This document shows positions 26,199 through 35,665 of a stretch of 64,000 nucleotides of DNA, piece by piece; the stretch's first letter is position 1; each line of letters opens with the position of its first letter. Where the stretch lies: the NCBI GenBank assembly GCA_041751955.1, contig JBGSIB010000066.1, positions 1 through 64,000 of the forward strand, written 5' to 3'. The position numbers were made by a program, and so were the translations under genes. The DNA is from UBA2040 sp041751955 (lineage in GTDB: Bacteria > Bacteroidota > Bacteroidia > Flavobacteriales_D > Crocinitomicaceae). A model generated the notes under the pieces. That model searched no databases. It worked only from the letters and a program-made list of their open reading frames with translations, and was not told the origin of the DNA.

Positions 26199-26466
26199 TT
26201 TTTCTTTGTTTTTTAACAAGGCAATATACGACGTTTTTGAAAAGTATAATAAAATACCAGTTGTACTATTTGTTTTTAGACTATCATCCAACTGACATCT
26301 CGTTTAACAAGTTTAAGTTCAATTGTTTTGTTCATTTTTTCATGTAAAAATGCGCATACGAGAACTATATAAACCATTGAATAAGTGGTATTTATCTTAA
26401 TGGATTCGACAACCAGCCAATTACAAAAGTCTTGTTCAAATAATTGAAATTCAGATTTTTTGAATG

Positions 26467-26973
26467 TTAAGGATAATCTTCAATCGCAAATTTCCTAGGA
26501 ATGCAGAACGTTTGTCCTTCAATTATAGACACTGTCACCAATTTTTCGCAATAGATCAAGCCTTCACCCATTTCTCTTCCTTCCAATTCAATGCGTATTT
26601 TTTCTTTGTTTTCCAGTAAATCGGCTAATTTATACTTCCTGATTTTTCGGTAATCCTTTTTTTGGAAGTAAATGCGCACAATGGAATCGTTGTCGAGTTT
26701 CAATTGAACGTAGGGCGCATAGAGCAAATTCTCCTTTTGAAGCACGTCATAAATTCTTAAAATTTCCTTGGTACTAAGGTCAAATGAATCTCGTTTTTCT
26801 GGCTCGGCGTGCACTAAATCTTCTATCCCTTTCACCACTTTCTTGGGTTGCTTGTAGAAGCTTCCGTAACGCCACAAGCCGAAATATAAATCACCTTTGA
26901 CGGTTGTGTTTTGGGTGCACGAAATCGAAGTGAAAAGAAGCAGGGCTAAAAAAAGGAGGAAATGTTTTTTCAT
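26467..26973 (-). CDS. Putative lipoprotein of unknown function
   Basis: 168 residues. Signal peptide with lipobox SISC (Cys19). The mature part contains GLWRYGSFYKQPKK, a helix KEILRIYDVLQKENLL, the strand VQLKLDNDSIVRIYF and a closing FCIPRKFAIEDYP. I do not recognise a domain. Stands alone on the minus strand between two gaps. Confidence 0.55.
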   Translation of the reverse strand: MKKHFLLFLALLLFTSISCTQNTTVKGDLYFGLWRYGSFYKQPKKVVKGIEDLVHAEPEKRDSFDLSTKEILRIYDVLQKENLLYAPYVQLKLDNDSIVRIYFQKKDYRKIRKYKLADLLENKEKIRIELEGREMGEGLIYCEKLVTVSIIEGQTFCIPRKFAIEDYP

Positions 26974-27064
26974 GGATAAAAAATTGCTGTCTAAATGTAA
27001 GCGATAATTTTTTTAAACAATTGATATTTAGGGTGAAATGTGTTTGGGTTCATTTTTCACCTAA

Positions 27065-27217
27065 TTCACGAAGAAATGCAAAGAAGCACTTTTGTCTTCG
27101 GAAAATAATCTGCGTTTAGCGAATAACAAATCCGAAGACTTGACGATTAAGAAATTAACGCAAGGCAATCCCACGATGAAAGCGAAATTTGATGGACTTT
27201 CTGATGATTCCAAATAA
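27065..27217 (+). pseudogene. Possible gene remnant
   Basis: An open stretch of about 50 codons without a plausible start, ending in two stops. Its translation has coding-like composition (SSENNLRLANNKSEDLTI; KLTQGNPTMKAKFDGLSD). The adjoining upstream sequence has stops in this frame. It could be the last fragment of a decayed gene or chance. Confidence 0.25.
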
Positions 27218-27302
27218 TAATCTTTTGAATCTTATCCAAATCACGTCAACCCCATACCCTTATTTCCCTTAAAATTCAGTCACTGACGAAGGAACGTAGT
27301 CA

Positions 27303-27331
27303 GGCAAATGCCTGTCTGCCTTACAGGTAGG
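27303..27331. repeat. CCTGTCTGCC-type dispersed repeat, partial copy
   Basis: GCCTGTCTGCC, TTACAGGTAGG. Related to 34460-34490, 37721-37730 and 38751-38777. The arms can pair as a hairpin (CCTGT with ACAGG). Confidence 0.4.
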
Positions 27332-27609
27332 TTTCAAATAATCATTGGTTTATAAATTGGTTATTGATTATCCCATGATTGTTGTGGTAAGTTTGAGACG
27401 AGTCAATTGAAAAATTAAAAGGTATATCGAATGTTAGTTATAAAAAAAAATGGTTTTAATTCGCAATGAGTCATCGACTTTATCGAATATATCCAATTTT
27501 TCAGCATTTTTCACCATCCCCAAAAAACAATTCTCCCCTAAATTCTGTTAAGCATCCATAAAAACCAAAGAGAAAAGTCAAAAGCAAAATTCAATTAAAA
27601 ACATTCTTT

Positions 27610-27617
27610 TATCTTTG
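27610..27617 (+). promoter_or_regulatory. -7 promoter element of katG
   Basis: TATCTTTG, an exact TAnnTTTG match, 30 bp before the katG ATG. A TTG at normal spacing is absent. Confidence 0.35.
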
Positions 27618-27647
27618 TTAGAGATACGAATAACACAACAATATATC

Positions 27648-29840
27648 ATGGAAAACAATAGCAATGGAGCAGCTCAATGCCCATTTTCAAGTGGAACATT
27701 AAAACAAAGTGCAGGCGGTGGAACGTCGAACAGAGACTGGTGGCCCAATCAGTTGAAATTGAATATTCTTCGTCAGAATTCGACTTTATCGAATCCTATG
27801 GATGAGAAATTCGACTATGCGGAAGCTTTCAAAAGTTTGGATTTGGCCGCTGTAAAAAGTGACTTAACAACGCTAATGACGGATTCACAAGACTGGTGGC
27901 CAGCAGATTACGGTCATTATGGACCTTTGTTCATTCGAATGGCTTGGCACAGTGCGGGAACGTATAGAATTCAAGATGGTCGCGGTGGATCAGGTTCAGG
28001 TTCGCAACGATTTGCACCTTTGAACAGCTGGCCGGACAACGGAAACTTGGACAAAGCGCGTTTGTTACTTTGGCCGATCAAACAAAAATATGGTAAGAAA
28101 CTTTCTTGGGCGGATTTAATGATTTTGACTGGAAATGTTGCTTTGGAATCCATGGGATTCAAAACATTTGGTTTCGGTGGAGGTCGTCAAGACGTTTGGG
28201 AACCGGAAGAAGATATTTACTGGGGTGCTGAAACGGAATGGTTAGGCGACAAGCGTTACACGGGCGACCGCGAATTAGAAAATCCGCTCGGTGCTGTTCA
28301 AATGGGATTGATTTACGTGAATCCTGAAGGACCAAACGGAAATCCTGATCCTTTGAAATCGGCTGTTGACATTCGCGAAACATTTGCACGTATGGCGATG
28401 AACGATGAAGAAACGGTTGCACTCGTTGCAGGTGGTCACACCTTCGGAAAAGCGCACGGTGCAGCAGATCCAGACAAATTTGTAGGAAGAGAACCAGCAG
28501 GTGCTCCAATCGAAGAACAAGGTTTGGGCTGGAAAAACAGTTTCGGAACAGGCGTTGGAAACGATACCATTACCTCTGGAATTGAAGGTGCTTGGACACC
28601 CAATCCAACGCGTTGGGACAATGAATATTTCGATGTTTTATTCGGCTACGAGTGGGAATTGACGAAAAGTCCGGCAGGAGCGCATCAATGGAAACCAACT
28701 GCGGCTTCAAATGCTAAAATGGCACCAACAGCAGGAGATGCTTCGCAATCTGCCTCGTTGATGATGACAACGGCGGATATGGCTTTGAAGATGGACCCGA
28801 TTTACGCACCAATTTCAAAACATTTCCATGAAAATCCAGAAGAATTTGCAGATGTTTTTGCACGTGCTTGGTTCAAACTAACGCACCGTGATATGGGACC
28901 AATCGCTCGTTATTTGGGAACTGAAGTTCCAAAAGAAGAATTGATTTGGCAAGATCCAATACCAGCGCACACAGGTGAAGTGATCAACGCACAAGATATC
29001 GAAACGTTGAAAGGGAAAATCTTGAACTCAGGTTTATCTGTTTCAGAAATGGTTGCTACGGCTTGGGCTTCGGCATCTACTTTCAGAGGTTCGGATATGC
29101 GTGGAGGAGCTAACGGAGCAAGAATTCGTTTGACACCACAAAAAGATTGGGAAGCGAACAATCCTGCTCAATTGGCGAAAGTTTTGGGTGCTTTGGAAAG
29201 CATTCAAGCAGAGTTCAATGCAACAGGAAAAAATGTTTCTATAGCAGATTTGATTGTTTTGGCAGGTTGCACAGGAATTGAAAAAGCGGCAGGAAACGGA
29301 GTGAAAGTTCCATTTACGCCAGGAAGAATGGATGCTTCGCAAGAGCAAACAGAAGTGGCTTCTTTTGCTGCTTTGGAACCAGCAGGCGACGGATTCAGAA
29401 ATTATTTCAAACCACGTCACCAAATCACAGCGGAAGAGTTGTTGGTGGACAGAGCACAATTGATGCGTTTGACTGCTCCAGAAATGACCGTTTTAGTCGG
29501 CGGAATGCGCGTTTTGAATACCAATTTTGACGGTTCGAAACACGGTGTTTTCACCAGCAACCCAGGAACTTTGAGCAACGATTTCTTCACAAATTTATTG
29601 GACATGTCCACAACTTGGAGCGCAACTTCGGATGCTCAAGATGTATTTGAAGGTCGCGACCGCAAAACAGGTGCAGTAAAATGGTCAGGAACACGCGCTG
29701 ATTTAATTTTCGGTTCGAATTCAGAGTTACGAGCCATCGCTGAAGTTTATGCTTGCGCGGATGGTAAAGAGAAGTTCATGCACGATTTTGTTACCGCTTG
29801 GGACAAAGTGATGATGGCAGATCGCTTTGACTTGAAATAG
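27648..29840 (+). CDS. katG: Catalase-peroxidase
   Basis: Bifunctional haem enzyme of 730 residues that removes H2O2. The N-terminal domain has the distal-site motif RMAWHSAGTYR (Arg about 95, Trp and His about 98-99) and the loop Tyr in YVNPEGPNG (about 222). The latter joins Trp and a later Met in the catalase-specific cross-link. The proximal haem His lies in VAGGHTFGKAHG (about 262). The second, non-haem domain follows from about residue 430. Start at 27648 (MENNSNGAAQCPF) is typical of KatG; the 33 bases upstream in frame overlap the promoter element. A terminator follows. No regulatory gene is next to it. Confidence 0.98.
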   Translation: MENNSNGAAQCPFSSGTLKQSAGGGTSNRDWWPNQLKLNILRQNSTLSNPMDEKFDYAEAFKSLDLAAVKSDLTTLMTDSQDWWPADYGHYGPLFIRMAWHSAGTYRIQDGRGGSGSGSQRFAPLNSWPDNGNLDKARLLLWPIKQKYGKKLSWADLMILTGNVALESMGFKTFGFGGGRQDVWEPEEDIYWGAETEWLGDKRYTGDRELENPLGAVQMGLIYVNPEGPNGNPDPLKSAVDIRETFARMAMNDEETVALVAGGHTFGKAHGAADPDKFVGREPAGAPIEEQGLGWKNSFGTGVGNDTITSGIEGAWTPNPTRWDNEYFDVLFGYEWELTKSPAGAHQWKPTAASNAKMAPTAGDASQSASLMMTTADMALKMDPIYAPISKHFHENPEEFADVFARAWFKLTHRDMGPIARYLGTEVPKEELIWQDPIPAHTGEVINAQDIETLKGKILNSGLSVSEMVATAWASASTFRGSDMRGGANGARIRLTPQKDWEANNPAQLAKVLGALESIQAEFNATGKNVSIADLIVLAGCTGIEKAAGNGVKVPFTPGRMDASQEQTEVASFAALEPAGDGFRNYFKPRHQITAEELLVDRAQLMRLTAPEMTVLVGGMRVLNTNFDGSKHGVFTSNPGTLSNDFFTNLLDMSTTWSATSDAQDVFEGRDRKTGAVKWSGTRADLIFGSNSELRAIAEVYACADGKEKFMHDFVTAWDKVMMADRFDLK

Positions 29841-29867
29841 AAAGTTTACAAATAAAAAGATAAAGAG

Positions 29868-29898
29868 AAGGTGACCTAGAGATGGGTTACCTTTTTTT
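29868..29898 (+). terminator. Rho-independent terminator after katG
   Basis: AAGGTGACC (29868-29876) pairs with GGTTACCTT (29885-29893), one G-T pair, followed by a T run to 29898. Confidence 0.8.
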
Positions 29899-29916
29899 GT
29901 GCAATGAATCGGAAGG

Positions 29917-29990
29917 TTTTTTCAACGCAGAGCCGTAGAGCCGCGAAGAGTTTGGAGTATTCAACCGCAAGGGTTACCCAAAGAAAATGT
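29917..29990 (+). repeat. 'AACGCAGAG...CGCGAAG' dispersed intergenic repeat
   Basis: TTTTTTCAACGCAGAGCC, then GTAGAGCCGCGAAGAG, then CAACCGCAAGGGTTACCCAAAG. The same kind of sequence occurs at 37646-37700 and 38727-38750, each time starting with a T run and AACgCAgAG. It lies between the katG terminator and the end of the convergent type B gene. Not coding. Confidence 0.5.
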
Positions 29991-30032
29991 GATAAAAAAC
30001 CGTGTTCTATTCCAGCACGTGGCATATTGAAA

Positions 30033-31307
30033 TCACTCATTAAAAACGGTAACGGTTCCGCTCATTTCTTGTTCGGTTCCAAGCACATTTGTGAAACGCA
30101 CCAGCCAAAAATAAACGCCGTCGCTGCTATTCTGAGGACTCCAGTTGATATTCAAATCGTCTGTGTCGAAAACAACATTTCCCCATCGGTTGAATAGGAT
30201 GGTGTGCATGGAACTGATACCTTTTGAAAAAATTGGCGTAAAAATTTCATTGATTCCATCACCATTGCTCGTAATGACATTGGGCAATTCTAGTTCACCG
30301 CTGCAATATTCAAAATCTACGTAAATGGAATCAACGGCGCTGCAATCATCAACCGTGAGCATAACCCAATACGTTCCAGGATCACTGACCAAGAAAGTCG
30401 AATTGGATGAATTGTCTTGCCACAGATAAGAATTAGCATCTTGTGGGCTTGGGTAAAGGGTGAGCTTTTCACCTGTACAAAGTGTTGTGTCGGTGCCAAG
30501 ATTCACATTTAAAACAGGAGGGATTTGGAGGGTAGCATCGCATCCTGGCGGAAATAAATGACATGAATTATCGTTGTTGGGAAAGATAAAAGCAACCAGA
30601 TCTTCGTTCAATAGGGAAGCAGCCGCCTCATTGCCGTTGTACCAAATATTGACATCACCAAACCCAACAAAGGCGCCATTGTTCGCCCCGCTGATGAAAT
30701 CCGAGCCCGTGAAAATAAAACCAAAATTGGTGCATGTAGAAATAGGCGGTGAACTCCCGTTCAATGTAGCTGTGGCGTTCATTTGATTGCCAACGGGAAG
30801 ACCGTCCATTCCTTTGTAGGCATTACCGGTCATGGTTATACAACAACTGATTTCTGATTCCCAAGCAGGCGTGTAGATGGAAGCATTCAACGCTATGTAT
30901 GCATTTGCGTTTGGGGTAATGGTCAACCCTGTTAAACTGCTAGCAATTTCAGCAACTGACATAGAGGAAGTGGTGCAGCACGTGACTTCATATTGGTAAA
31001 AAACCTTGCCGCCAGCATCAATGTAGGCCTGTATTTGGGGTGTTAATGACACAAAAGATTCGTTCCCGAAGAAGCATAGCCAATCGTAACCATTTGTGGG
31101 ATCGACACAGCGGGTTGTAAATCCTGCGGGCAATCCATTGGCGAGGTCGTTTTCAACGACAACCGTATGGCCGTTATTAATTATGGCATTCAAAAGCGGC
31201 CCTGTGACGGCATTGTAGCCAACACCTTCTAGAATGAAAATTCGATCCGCATAAGTGAATTTTGAAAAATAGAAGATGAAAAGTAAAACGAGATAGACTC
31301 TGTTCAT
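30033..31307 (-). CDS. T9SS type B (gliding-motility-associated C-terminal domain) secreted protein
   Basis: 424-residue exported protein. Signal peptide MNRVYLVLLFIFYFSKFTYA. Residues about 20-250 form an alpha/beta-looking region (IFILEGVGYNAVTGPLL; DWLCFFGNESFV; GGKVFYQYEV). It has two vicinal Cys pairs (VTCCTTS, ISCCITM), suggesting unusual disulfides or metal binding. An Ig-like segment (GTDTTLCTGEKLTLYPSPQD) follows, and the last 85 residues (LPNVITSNGDGINEIF; FNRWGNVVFDTDD) are a CHU_C/type B sorting domain. The Met at 31337 is upstream of the signal peptide, so the start is 31307. Function unknown. Confidence 0.8.
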   Translation of the reverse strand: MNRVYLVLLFIFYFSKFTYADRIFILEGVGYNAVTGPLLNAIINNGHTVVVENDLANGLPAGFTTRCVDPTNGYDWLCFFGNESFVSLTPQIQAYIDAGGKVFYQYEVTCCTTSSMSVAEIASSLTGLTITPNANAYIALNASIYTPAWESEISCCITMTGNAYKGMDGLPVGNQMNATATLNGSSPPISTCTNFGFIFTGSDFISGANNGAFVGFGDVNIWYNGNEAAASLLNEDLVAFIFPNNDNSCHLFPPGCDATLQIPPVLNVNLGTDTTLCTGEKLTLYPSPQDANSYLWQDNSSNSTFLVSDPGTYWVMLTVDDCSAVDSIYVDFEYCSGELELPNVITSNGDGINEIFTPIFSKGISSMHTILFNRWGNVVFDTDDLNINWSPQNSSDGVYFWLVRFTNVLGTEQEMSGTVTVFNE

Positions 31308-31348
31308 TTTGAATTTTGAGCTTTTATTGATAGACAAGCACTTACAGC

Positions 31349-31356
31349 CAAATATA
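31349..31356 (-). promoter_or_regulatory. -7 promoter element of the type B cargo gene
   Basis: TATATTTG on the minus strand, exact TAnnTTTG match, 42 bp before the ATG. No TTG at standard spacing. Confidence 0.3.
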
Positions 31357-31538
31357 GAGAAATTGGTACAGATGAAAAAGTTTATTTCTTTGTTTTTAGT
31401 GCCAATAAATGGTTAGAAATATAGATTGCTCATATTAATGTAGGGTCTAAATTATAGGATTCCCACTTCAACCTGTTTTCGAACTTTAGTTTCTTGCGCT
31501 TGTTTGTATCTTAGTTCCCTAATTGAATCAACCTTACA

Positions 31539-34403
31539 ATGAAATTTACGATACTCCTCTCTACATTTTTGTTTCTCAACTATTCTTACGGCCAAGATTG
31601 GAAAGATATGATGTACGATAATTCCTACAACTTTTATCAAGTTTGTGAGGCAGCGGACAACTATTTTCAAACCCATGATCCCAATGTCAAAGGTTCAGGT
31701 TGGATGACCTATCAGCGATGGAGATACATGAACGAATCAAAATATGCTCCATCGGGTGATCGCTCGCTAATTGATCCACTTTTCGCCAAAAAACAGCACG
31801 AACTCTTTTTGAAAAATAATCCAAATAGTAAGGCAATTTACGGCTCAGGTTGGAAAGAACTTGGGCCTTGGTCGATCGACAGCATTACAGGACATTATGC
31901 AGCAGGTTTGGGGAGAATAGAAGATATTTATATCGACAAAAACAACACAAATCGCTTGTATTTAGGCTCGCGTAGTGGTGGATTTTGGCGTTCATTGAAT
32001 GGTGGAACATCCTGGCAGGGCACAACGGATACCTTATTTGCTTCTGGTGTAAATGCCATTACAGCTAGACCAACCAATACTTCTGACGTACTAATCAATG
32101 TTCAAAACTCAGTCAACAATTATTCACATGGTGTATATCGCTCGACGAATGGCGGTATCTCATGGGCAGAAACTAATTTCAATCCAACAAATGTGGGATT
32201 CGGTGGATTGGGTTCCAATTTTCTCGTTTATGAAATAGAATATCACCCTACGATTCCGAATTTAGTTTTTATCGGCACGAACAAAGGTGTGTATCGTTCG
32301 GATAATGATTTGTCGACATGGGTTCAACTCTTATCGAGTTCTGAAATACGTGAGATTCATTTTCATCCTACAAATCCGAATGTTATTTATGCCTATGATT
32401 CGAAAACGGTGAATACTAATTTGAACAGAGTTTATGTTTCAAGCGACGCAGGTCTGACTTGGATTTTATCAGGAACAGCCGGAGCATCGACTAATGCAAG
32501 AGCGAATGTTTCAATTAGTGCAGCCTGTCCAGATTGTATTTTCATGCAGTCGAGTAACGGTATATGGAAATCACAAAATCAAGGTGCTAGCTTTACTTTT
32601 ATTTCCAATCCAGGCGAAGGAAGAGGTGCTTTTGTTGTTAGTGATACGGATACAAATGTTATGGTTTTGGGTTCGATAGATCCATTTGTGACAAGCAATG
32701 GAGGTTTAAGCTTTCAGCAAAGTGGATGGTGGTATTTGGGAGCTAGCCAACATGGAAATGGTAATTTGAGCGAGAATTTCAATCAAACAAACGTATACGT
32801 GCATGCTGATCTTCGCGCTGCCAAATCAATCAACGGGGTCATATATTTATCTACCGACGGGTATTTATGTAAAAGTAATGACAATGGAAATACATGGGAG
32901 GTTTTGAGCGAAGGAACAGCCATTCGCGAAAATTACACTTTGGGAATTAGTCAATCCAATCATTATTCGTCTATGATAGGTTCACAAGACAACGGAACAA
33001 GTATACTAGGTGAAGATGGTTGGGTAGAATTTTATGGCGCTGACGGCATGGAAGCAATTATTCATCCTTTGAATCCAGATTGGATGGTGGGCAGTTTTCA
33101 ATATGGAGGCAGACGCCGAACATTTGATAGAGGTCTGACTCAAAGTGGTGTTCAACCCACCAATGAATCAGGTTCAGGTTCTGCCGTTTGGGTAGCTCCG
33201 ATGACATATCAACCGAATAATCCATTCCAGATTTACCATTTCAGTGGCGAAGTTTGGGTTTCGGATGATTTTGGCAGCAATTGGACAGAATTGGGCACGC
33301 CAACTACATTGGGCGGTTTGATTGAGCAAGCAGCAATTGCCGAAAACAACAACAATATCATCGCTGTTTCTAGATCCAATAAAATTGCTTTATCCATGGA
33401 CGGAGGTTTTACATTTACGGCTATTTTTTCTGGTTTACCGACGAATACGATTAAAGATATCGCTTTCGATCCAAAAAATGATAGTGTGATGGTTGTAGTC
33501 TATGACTCTTATCAAAACAATGGTAATAAAGTTTACAGAACCTCAGATTTAGGTCAAACGTGGGAAAACATTACCTATAATTTAGGCAATATGCCTTTAC
33601 GTTCTGTAGTTATTGATCATTCCAATGCCGCGAACATATATGTCGGAGCAGAAATAGGAGTTTTTGTTATGGAAACGGGGGGGAATTCATGGACTGCTTA
33701 TCATTCGGAATTGTCCAATACAAGTGTTCTCGAAATGGAAATCAACTATGGTTCCAACACACTTCGCGCAGCAACTTGGGGCAGAGGAATGTGGGAATAC
33801 ACTCTGAAAGATAGATTGGATTTCCCAGCGATTTTGACAACGGAAATTTCAAATCCTCCAACGTTCATTGAGCCGAAAGAAGATATTCCTCAGTTTGTAA
33901 CATCTACAATAAATTACGACGGAACGCTTTCGAGTGTTTTTGTGAAATGGTCGATTAATGCGCCGATATTCAACAATGTATTGGCCATGTCCAACATTTC
34001 TGATAGCACGTGGAAAACGAACTCATCAATTCCTAATTTCCCTGATGGAACGAAAATATATTTCAAAGTTTTTGCCGTTGGTTCCAATGGAGACACGACG
34101 GAAACGTACAAGTTTACCTACAATGTAAGATACAATGAATTTGCAGGTTTAAAGGAAAGTGTAAAAGTTCCGTTTTTGATTTATCCGAATCCCAACACAG
34201 GTACTTTCGCCATTGATTTAGGGAAAATAAATGAAAAAATAAATGTTCAGATTCTGACCCTCGAAGGTAAAATAGTCTGGACAAAGGAATTCCAACAGTT
34301 GCAAATATTGAATTGTAGTATAGATGTTGCCGCCGGAACTTACTATGTTCTTGTTGAAGTGAATGGGTTGTCTTCAGTACGAAAGATTATGGTTGGGGAA
34401 TAA
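31539..34403 (+). CDS. Large secreted BNR/sortilin-like beta-propeller with T9SS type A domain
   Basis: 954 residues. Signal peptide MKFTILLSTFLFLNYSYGQ. Residues about 90-770 contain many repeats with the BNR/Asp-box and VPS10-like form: SLNGGTSWQG, STNGGISWAE, SSDAGLTWIL, SNDNGNTWEV, TSDLGQTWEN. These build two adjoining propellers as in sortilin-type and glycoside hydrolase 74-like proteins. A DUF-like beta domain follows (about 770-870). The last 80 residues (LIYPNPNTGTFAID to VRKIMVGE) are a type A sorting domain. Binding or degradation of surface polymers is inference; I cannot identify catalytic Asp residues with certainty. Confidence 0.82.
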   Translation: MKFTILLSTFLFLNYSYGQDWKDMMYDNSYNFYQVCEAADNYFQTHDPNVKGSGWMTYQRWRYMNESKYAPSGDRSLIDPLFAKKQHELFLKNNPNSKAIYGSGWKELGPWSIDSITGHYAAGLGRIEDIYIDKNNTNRLYLGSRSGGFWRSLNGGTSWQGTTDTLFASGVNAITARPTNTSDVLINVQNSVNNYSHGVYRSTNGGISWAETNFNPTNVGFGGLGSNFLVYEIEYHPTIPNLVFIGTNKGVYRSDNDLSTWVQLLSSSEIREIHFHPTNPNVIYAYDSKTVNTNLNRVYVSSDAGLTWILSGTAGASTNARANVSISAACPDCIFMQSSNGIWKSQNQGASFTFISNPGEGRGAFVVSDTDTNVMVLGSIDPFVTSNGGLSFQQSGWWYLGASQHGNGNLSENFNQTNVYVHADLRAAKSINGVIYLSTDGYLCKSNDNGNTWEVLSEGTAIRENYTLGISQSNHYSSMIGSQDNGTSILGEDGWVEFYGADGMEAIIHPLNPDWMVGSFQYGGRRRTFDRGLTQSGVQPTNESGSGSAVWVAPMTYQPNNPFQIYHFSGEVWVSDDFGSNWTELGTPTTLGGLIEQAAIAENNNNIIAVSRSNKIALSMDGGFTFTAIFSGLPTNTIKDIAFDPKNDSVMVVVYDSYQNNGNKVYRTSDLGQTWENITYNLGNMPLRSVVIDHSNAANIYVGAEIGVFVMETGGNSWTAYHSELSNTSVLEMEINYGSNTLRAATWGRGMWEYTLKDRLDFPAILTTEISNPPTFIEPKEDIPQFVTSTINYDGTLSSVFVKWSINAPIFNNVLAMSNISDSTWKTNSSIPNFPDGTKIYFKVFAVGSNGDTTETYKFTYNVRYNEFAGLKESVKVPFLIYPNPNTGTFAIDLGKINEKINVQILTLEGKIVWTKEFQQLQILNCSIDVAAGTYYVLVEVNGLSSVRKIMVGE

Positions 34404-34416
34404 AGGGTTTTTAGCT

Positions 34417-34453
34417 GGAAAGAGCTTAGCTTTCCGTATGGCGAGTTTTTTTT
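34417..34453 (+). terminator. Weak terminator-like hairpin
   Basis: GGAAAG (34417-34422), loop, CTTTCC (34430-34435), with eight T starting ten bases later. The T run also opens the dispersed repeat that follows. Confidence 0.35.
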
Positions 34454-34496
34454 AACGCAAACCTGTCTGCGTGACTCCGGCTGGCAGGTTCGCGTT
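34446..34496 (+). repeat. Dispersed repeat: T-run, AACGCAA and CCTGTCTGC hairpin
   Basis: T8-AACGCAAACC, then an imperfect hairpin AACCTGTCTGC (34460-34470) / GCTGGCAGGTT (34480-34490) around GTGACTCCG. The same composite is found at 38727-38780. Confidence 0.55.
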
Positions 34497-34591
34497 CCCT
34501 GCAAACCAAGAATCCATTATCGGTTTTGTGAATCTTTCCCATCCATGACGAAAGTCATATTTAGGGCATGACAATTTCGTACCTTTATGTT

Positions 34592-35665
34592 ATGAAATAT
34601 ATCTTTTTCGCCCCATTGCTACTCTTGATTTCCTGCGGAGAAAAAGCAGTTGAAATGAAACCTGTCCTCAAGTCGATTACAGAATCCATTTACGCTTCGG
34701 GAAGCATCGAAAGTAGAAACCAATACACGGCTTATGCCTCAGCAAGTGGAATTGTAGGCCAGACTTATGCTGCTGAAGGTGATTCTGTGTTCAATGGAAG
34801 TCCTGTTTTGAGTATAAAGAGCGTTGCACAGCAATTGAATAAAGAAAATGCACGCTTGGTGGCTTCTTATCAAGATATCAGCGCTAACCAAAGTAAATTG
34901 CGCGAAGCGAAACAAATGATAGACGTAGCGCGAACAAAAATGGTCAACGATTCCATTCAATACGATAGACAAAAAAAGCTGAATGCAAAAGGTCTTGGCA
35001 CACAAATAGAGTTGGAGGCAACACAATTGTCCTATCAAAATTCGAAGGTGAACCATTCCTCAGCAAAAGTGAATTACAACGATTTGAAACGACAATTGGA
35101 ACTAAATTCTCAGCAAGCCAAGAACAACTTGCGCATCGTGGAAAGCTCGCAGGACGATTATACCTTGAAAAGCCTCATCAACGGGAAGATATATAGCTTG
35201 AATGTGGAAGTTGGAGAAATTGTCTCGCCGCAAACACCCATTGCTATTATTGGATCAAAGGATGATTTTGTTTTAAAAATGCGCGTGGATGAATACGATA
35301 TTAACGCGGTGCAGAAAGGACAAAAAGTAATGGTTGTATTGAACAGCGAACGTGAGAAAGTGTATGAAGCAGTGATTACGAAAGTTTATCCTTTGATGAA
35401 TGCTCAGAGCAAAACTTTCTTAGTGGAAGCGGAGTTCACGACCCGACCAAAGATTTTATATCCCAACGTAACGTTTGAGGCCAATATCGTCATTCAAACC
35501 AGTGAAAAAGCACTTTTAATTCCGAGAGAATATTTGGTGGGTGAGCAATATGTGCTCGATAAAAAAGGAGAAAAAATTCGTGTAAAAACAGGATTGAAAG
35601 ATTTTCAAATGGTGGAAATTTTAAGTGGTATTACAGAAAAAACTATCATAACAAAACCCGAATAA
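34592..35665 (+). CDS. HlyD/MacA-like periplasmic adaptor, lipoprotein
   Basis: 357 residues. Lipobox LLISC (Cys15) anchors it to a membrane. The structure is: lipoyl half (YASASGIVGQTYAAEGDSV, about residues 48-66), a long helical hairpin (about 80-180), the second lipoyl half (SLINGKIYSLNVEVGEIVSPQ), then beta-barrel and membrane-proximal domains. It is the adaptor that links an inner-membrane transporter to the outside. The permease gene starts in its stop codon (TAATG), and an ATPase gene follows, so this is one three-gene exporter operon. No outer-membrane channel gene is adjacent. The Met at 34568 is upstream of the signal; 34592 is chosen. Confidence 0.85.
   Translation: MKYIFFAPLLLLISCGEKAVEMKPVLKSITESIYASGSIESRNQYTAYASASGIVGQTYAAEGDSVFNGSPVLSIKSVAQQLNKENARLVASYQDISANQSKLREAKQMIDVARTKMVNDSIQYDRQKKLNAKGLGTQIELEATQLSYQNSKVNHSSAKVNYNDLKRQLELNSQQAKNNLRIVESSQDDYTLKSLINGKIYSLNVEVGEIVSPQTPIAIIGSKDDFVLKMRVDEYDINAVQKGQKVMVVLNSEREKVYEAVITKVYPLMNAQSKTFLVEAEFTTRPKILYPNVTFEANIVIQTSEKALLIPREYLVGEQYVLDKKGEKIRVKTGLKDFQMVEILSGITEKTIITKPE

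Larger units (their letters stand above)
26974..27647. other. Long intergenic gap before katG
   Basis: Contains a short coding-like remnant (27065-27217), a CCTGTCTGCC-type repeat (27303-27331), and otherwise A/T-rich sequence. A TATCTTTG element (27610-27617) precedes katG. I see no OxyR- or Fur-like operator and no tRNA. Confidence 0.5.

Noticed and set aside
26974..27647. tRNA or small-RNA gene in the long gap before katG
   Set aside because: No T-loop (GGTTCGAATCC-type) or acceptor-stem pairing was found; the hairpin near 27283-27331 is part of a dispersed repeat.
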